From Serripes groenlandicus (lineage: Eukaryota; Mollusca; Bivalvia; Cardiida; Cardiidae), in the NCBI GenBank assembly GCA_031761405.1, contig JASEVX010000011.1:17866170-17930169 (forward strand): DNA of 64,000 nucleotides. The letters are read 5' to 3'. Made by a program: the position numbers and the translations under genes. A model generated the notes under the pieces. The model ran no database searches. It saw nothing but the letters and a program-made list of their open reading frames with translations, and was not told the origin of the DNA. This document shows, in pieces, positions 63,250-64,000 of the stretch; positions within the stretch are counted from its first letter, which is position 1, and each line of letters begins with the position of its first letter.

Positions 63250-63806
63250 TGCAAAATACAAAGCCGCTTACACTCACCAGACCGACTGCCGTAATATGAT
63301 ACATCCGCTTACACTGACCTGAGCGACTGCTGTAATATAATACATCCGCTTACACTGACCCTAGTGACTGCTGTAATATAATACATCCGCTTACACTGAC
63401 CCGAGCGACTGCTGTAATATAATACATCCGCTTACACTGACCCGAGCGACTGCTGTAATATGATACACCCGCTTACACTGATCCGAGAGAATACTGCAAT
63501 ATGATACATCCGCTTACACTGACCTGAGCGACTGCTGTAATATAATAAAGCCGCTTACACTCACCAGAGAGACTGCTGTAATATAATAAAGCCGCTTACA
63601 CTCACCAAAGCGACTGCTGTAATATAATAAAGCCACTTGCACTCACCAGAGAGACTGCTGTAATATGATAAAGCCGCTTGCACTCACCAGAGAGACTGCT
63701 GTAATATAATAAAGCCACTTGCACTCACCAGAGAGACTGTTGTAATATGATAAAGCCGCTTACACTCACCAGAGCGACTGCTGTAATATGATAAAGCCGC
63801 TTACAC
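63250..63806. repeat. 41-bp minisatellite, about 13 copies
   Basis: The unit is ACATCCGCTTACACTGACCT then GAGCGACTGCTGTAATATAA (+T), 41 bases. Left units carry ACATCC...TGACC, right units AAAGCC...TCACC, so two subtypes are segregated along the array. Confidence 0.93.
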
Positions 63807-63904
63807 ATGACAGAGATGAGGGAGGTAATGCTGTCGTCGGTTCGAGTCTGGCCATTCCAGTCAAGGTGATACAAGATCGCCGCGGAGCGAACGCCAAACT
63901 CGTC

Positions 63905-64000
63905 AGGGTTTTTTTTCTCGAAAAAAGGGCATTATTGAATAATTATTAAAGCCAGAGTTATGTGACGTATTTAATAGACATGCGTATGTGTACCAAGTTT
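63905..64000. repeat. Start of the 1165-type dispersed repeat at the window edge
   Basis: TCTCGAAAAAAGGGCATTAT, TGAATAATTATTAAAGCC, AGAGTTATGTGACGTATTT match 1180-1250. Truncated by the end of the window. Confidence 0.7.

Overview
The window is animal genomic DNA: AT-rich, intron-rich and crowded with tRNA-derived SINEs, small inverted-repeat elements and minisatellites. The style of the repeats (SINE tails ending in a GCGGCGTTAAAC-like core plus CAAT/ATTC runs, degenerate 'gtcaaggtcaaggt' minisatellites, AGCTCACCTG-headed repeats) and the protein sequences point to a mollusc, most likely a bivalve. This is an inference; no species is claimed.

Two protein-coding genes are supported, arranged head to head. 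On the minus strand, four exons (709-769, 4952-5010, 16647-16704, 18184-18236) encode the first 77 residues of an ACAP/centaurin-beta type ArfGAP (start of its BAR domain). The rest of that gene lies beyond the left edge. On the plus strand, eleven coding exons between 20734 and 40549 encode a complete 436-residue enolase with all expected catalytic residues, and every intron has GT-AG ends. A likely non-coding first exon of enolase ends at 18701, so the two genes probably share a promoter region of a few hundred bases near 18.24-18.6 kb.

Everything else is repeat-derived or unrecognised. The dominant element is a non-autonomous, nearly palindromic element of about 220 bp with TTAACCCTTTCCC termini (TTAA target, piggyBac-like), present in dozens of copies. 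At least three SINE groups with different tRNA-like heads occur, many with exact target-site duplications. A 5'-truncated LINE with an RNase H domain lies in enolase intron 4, and its 3' tail is shared with some of the SINEs. Two further small inverted-repeat families and several large palindromes are present.

Several minisatellites grew out of these elements: a 28-bp array made from the A-box half of a SINE (49.47-50.1 kb), 40-bp and 25-bp arrays made from inside the TTAA element (55.1-56.0 and 60.2-60.8 kb), and a 48-bp array matching the SINE core (29.17-29.55 kb). From 41 to 64 kb no gene was recognised. No bacterial-type system, CRISPR array or intact transposase was found. The most interesting signals are the paired stem changes in the TTAA element's hairpin, the A-box array, and the swapping of SINE tails with a LINE-derived tail.
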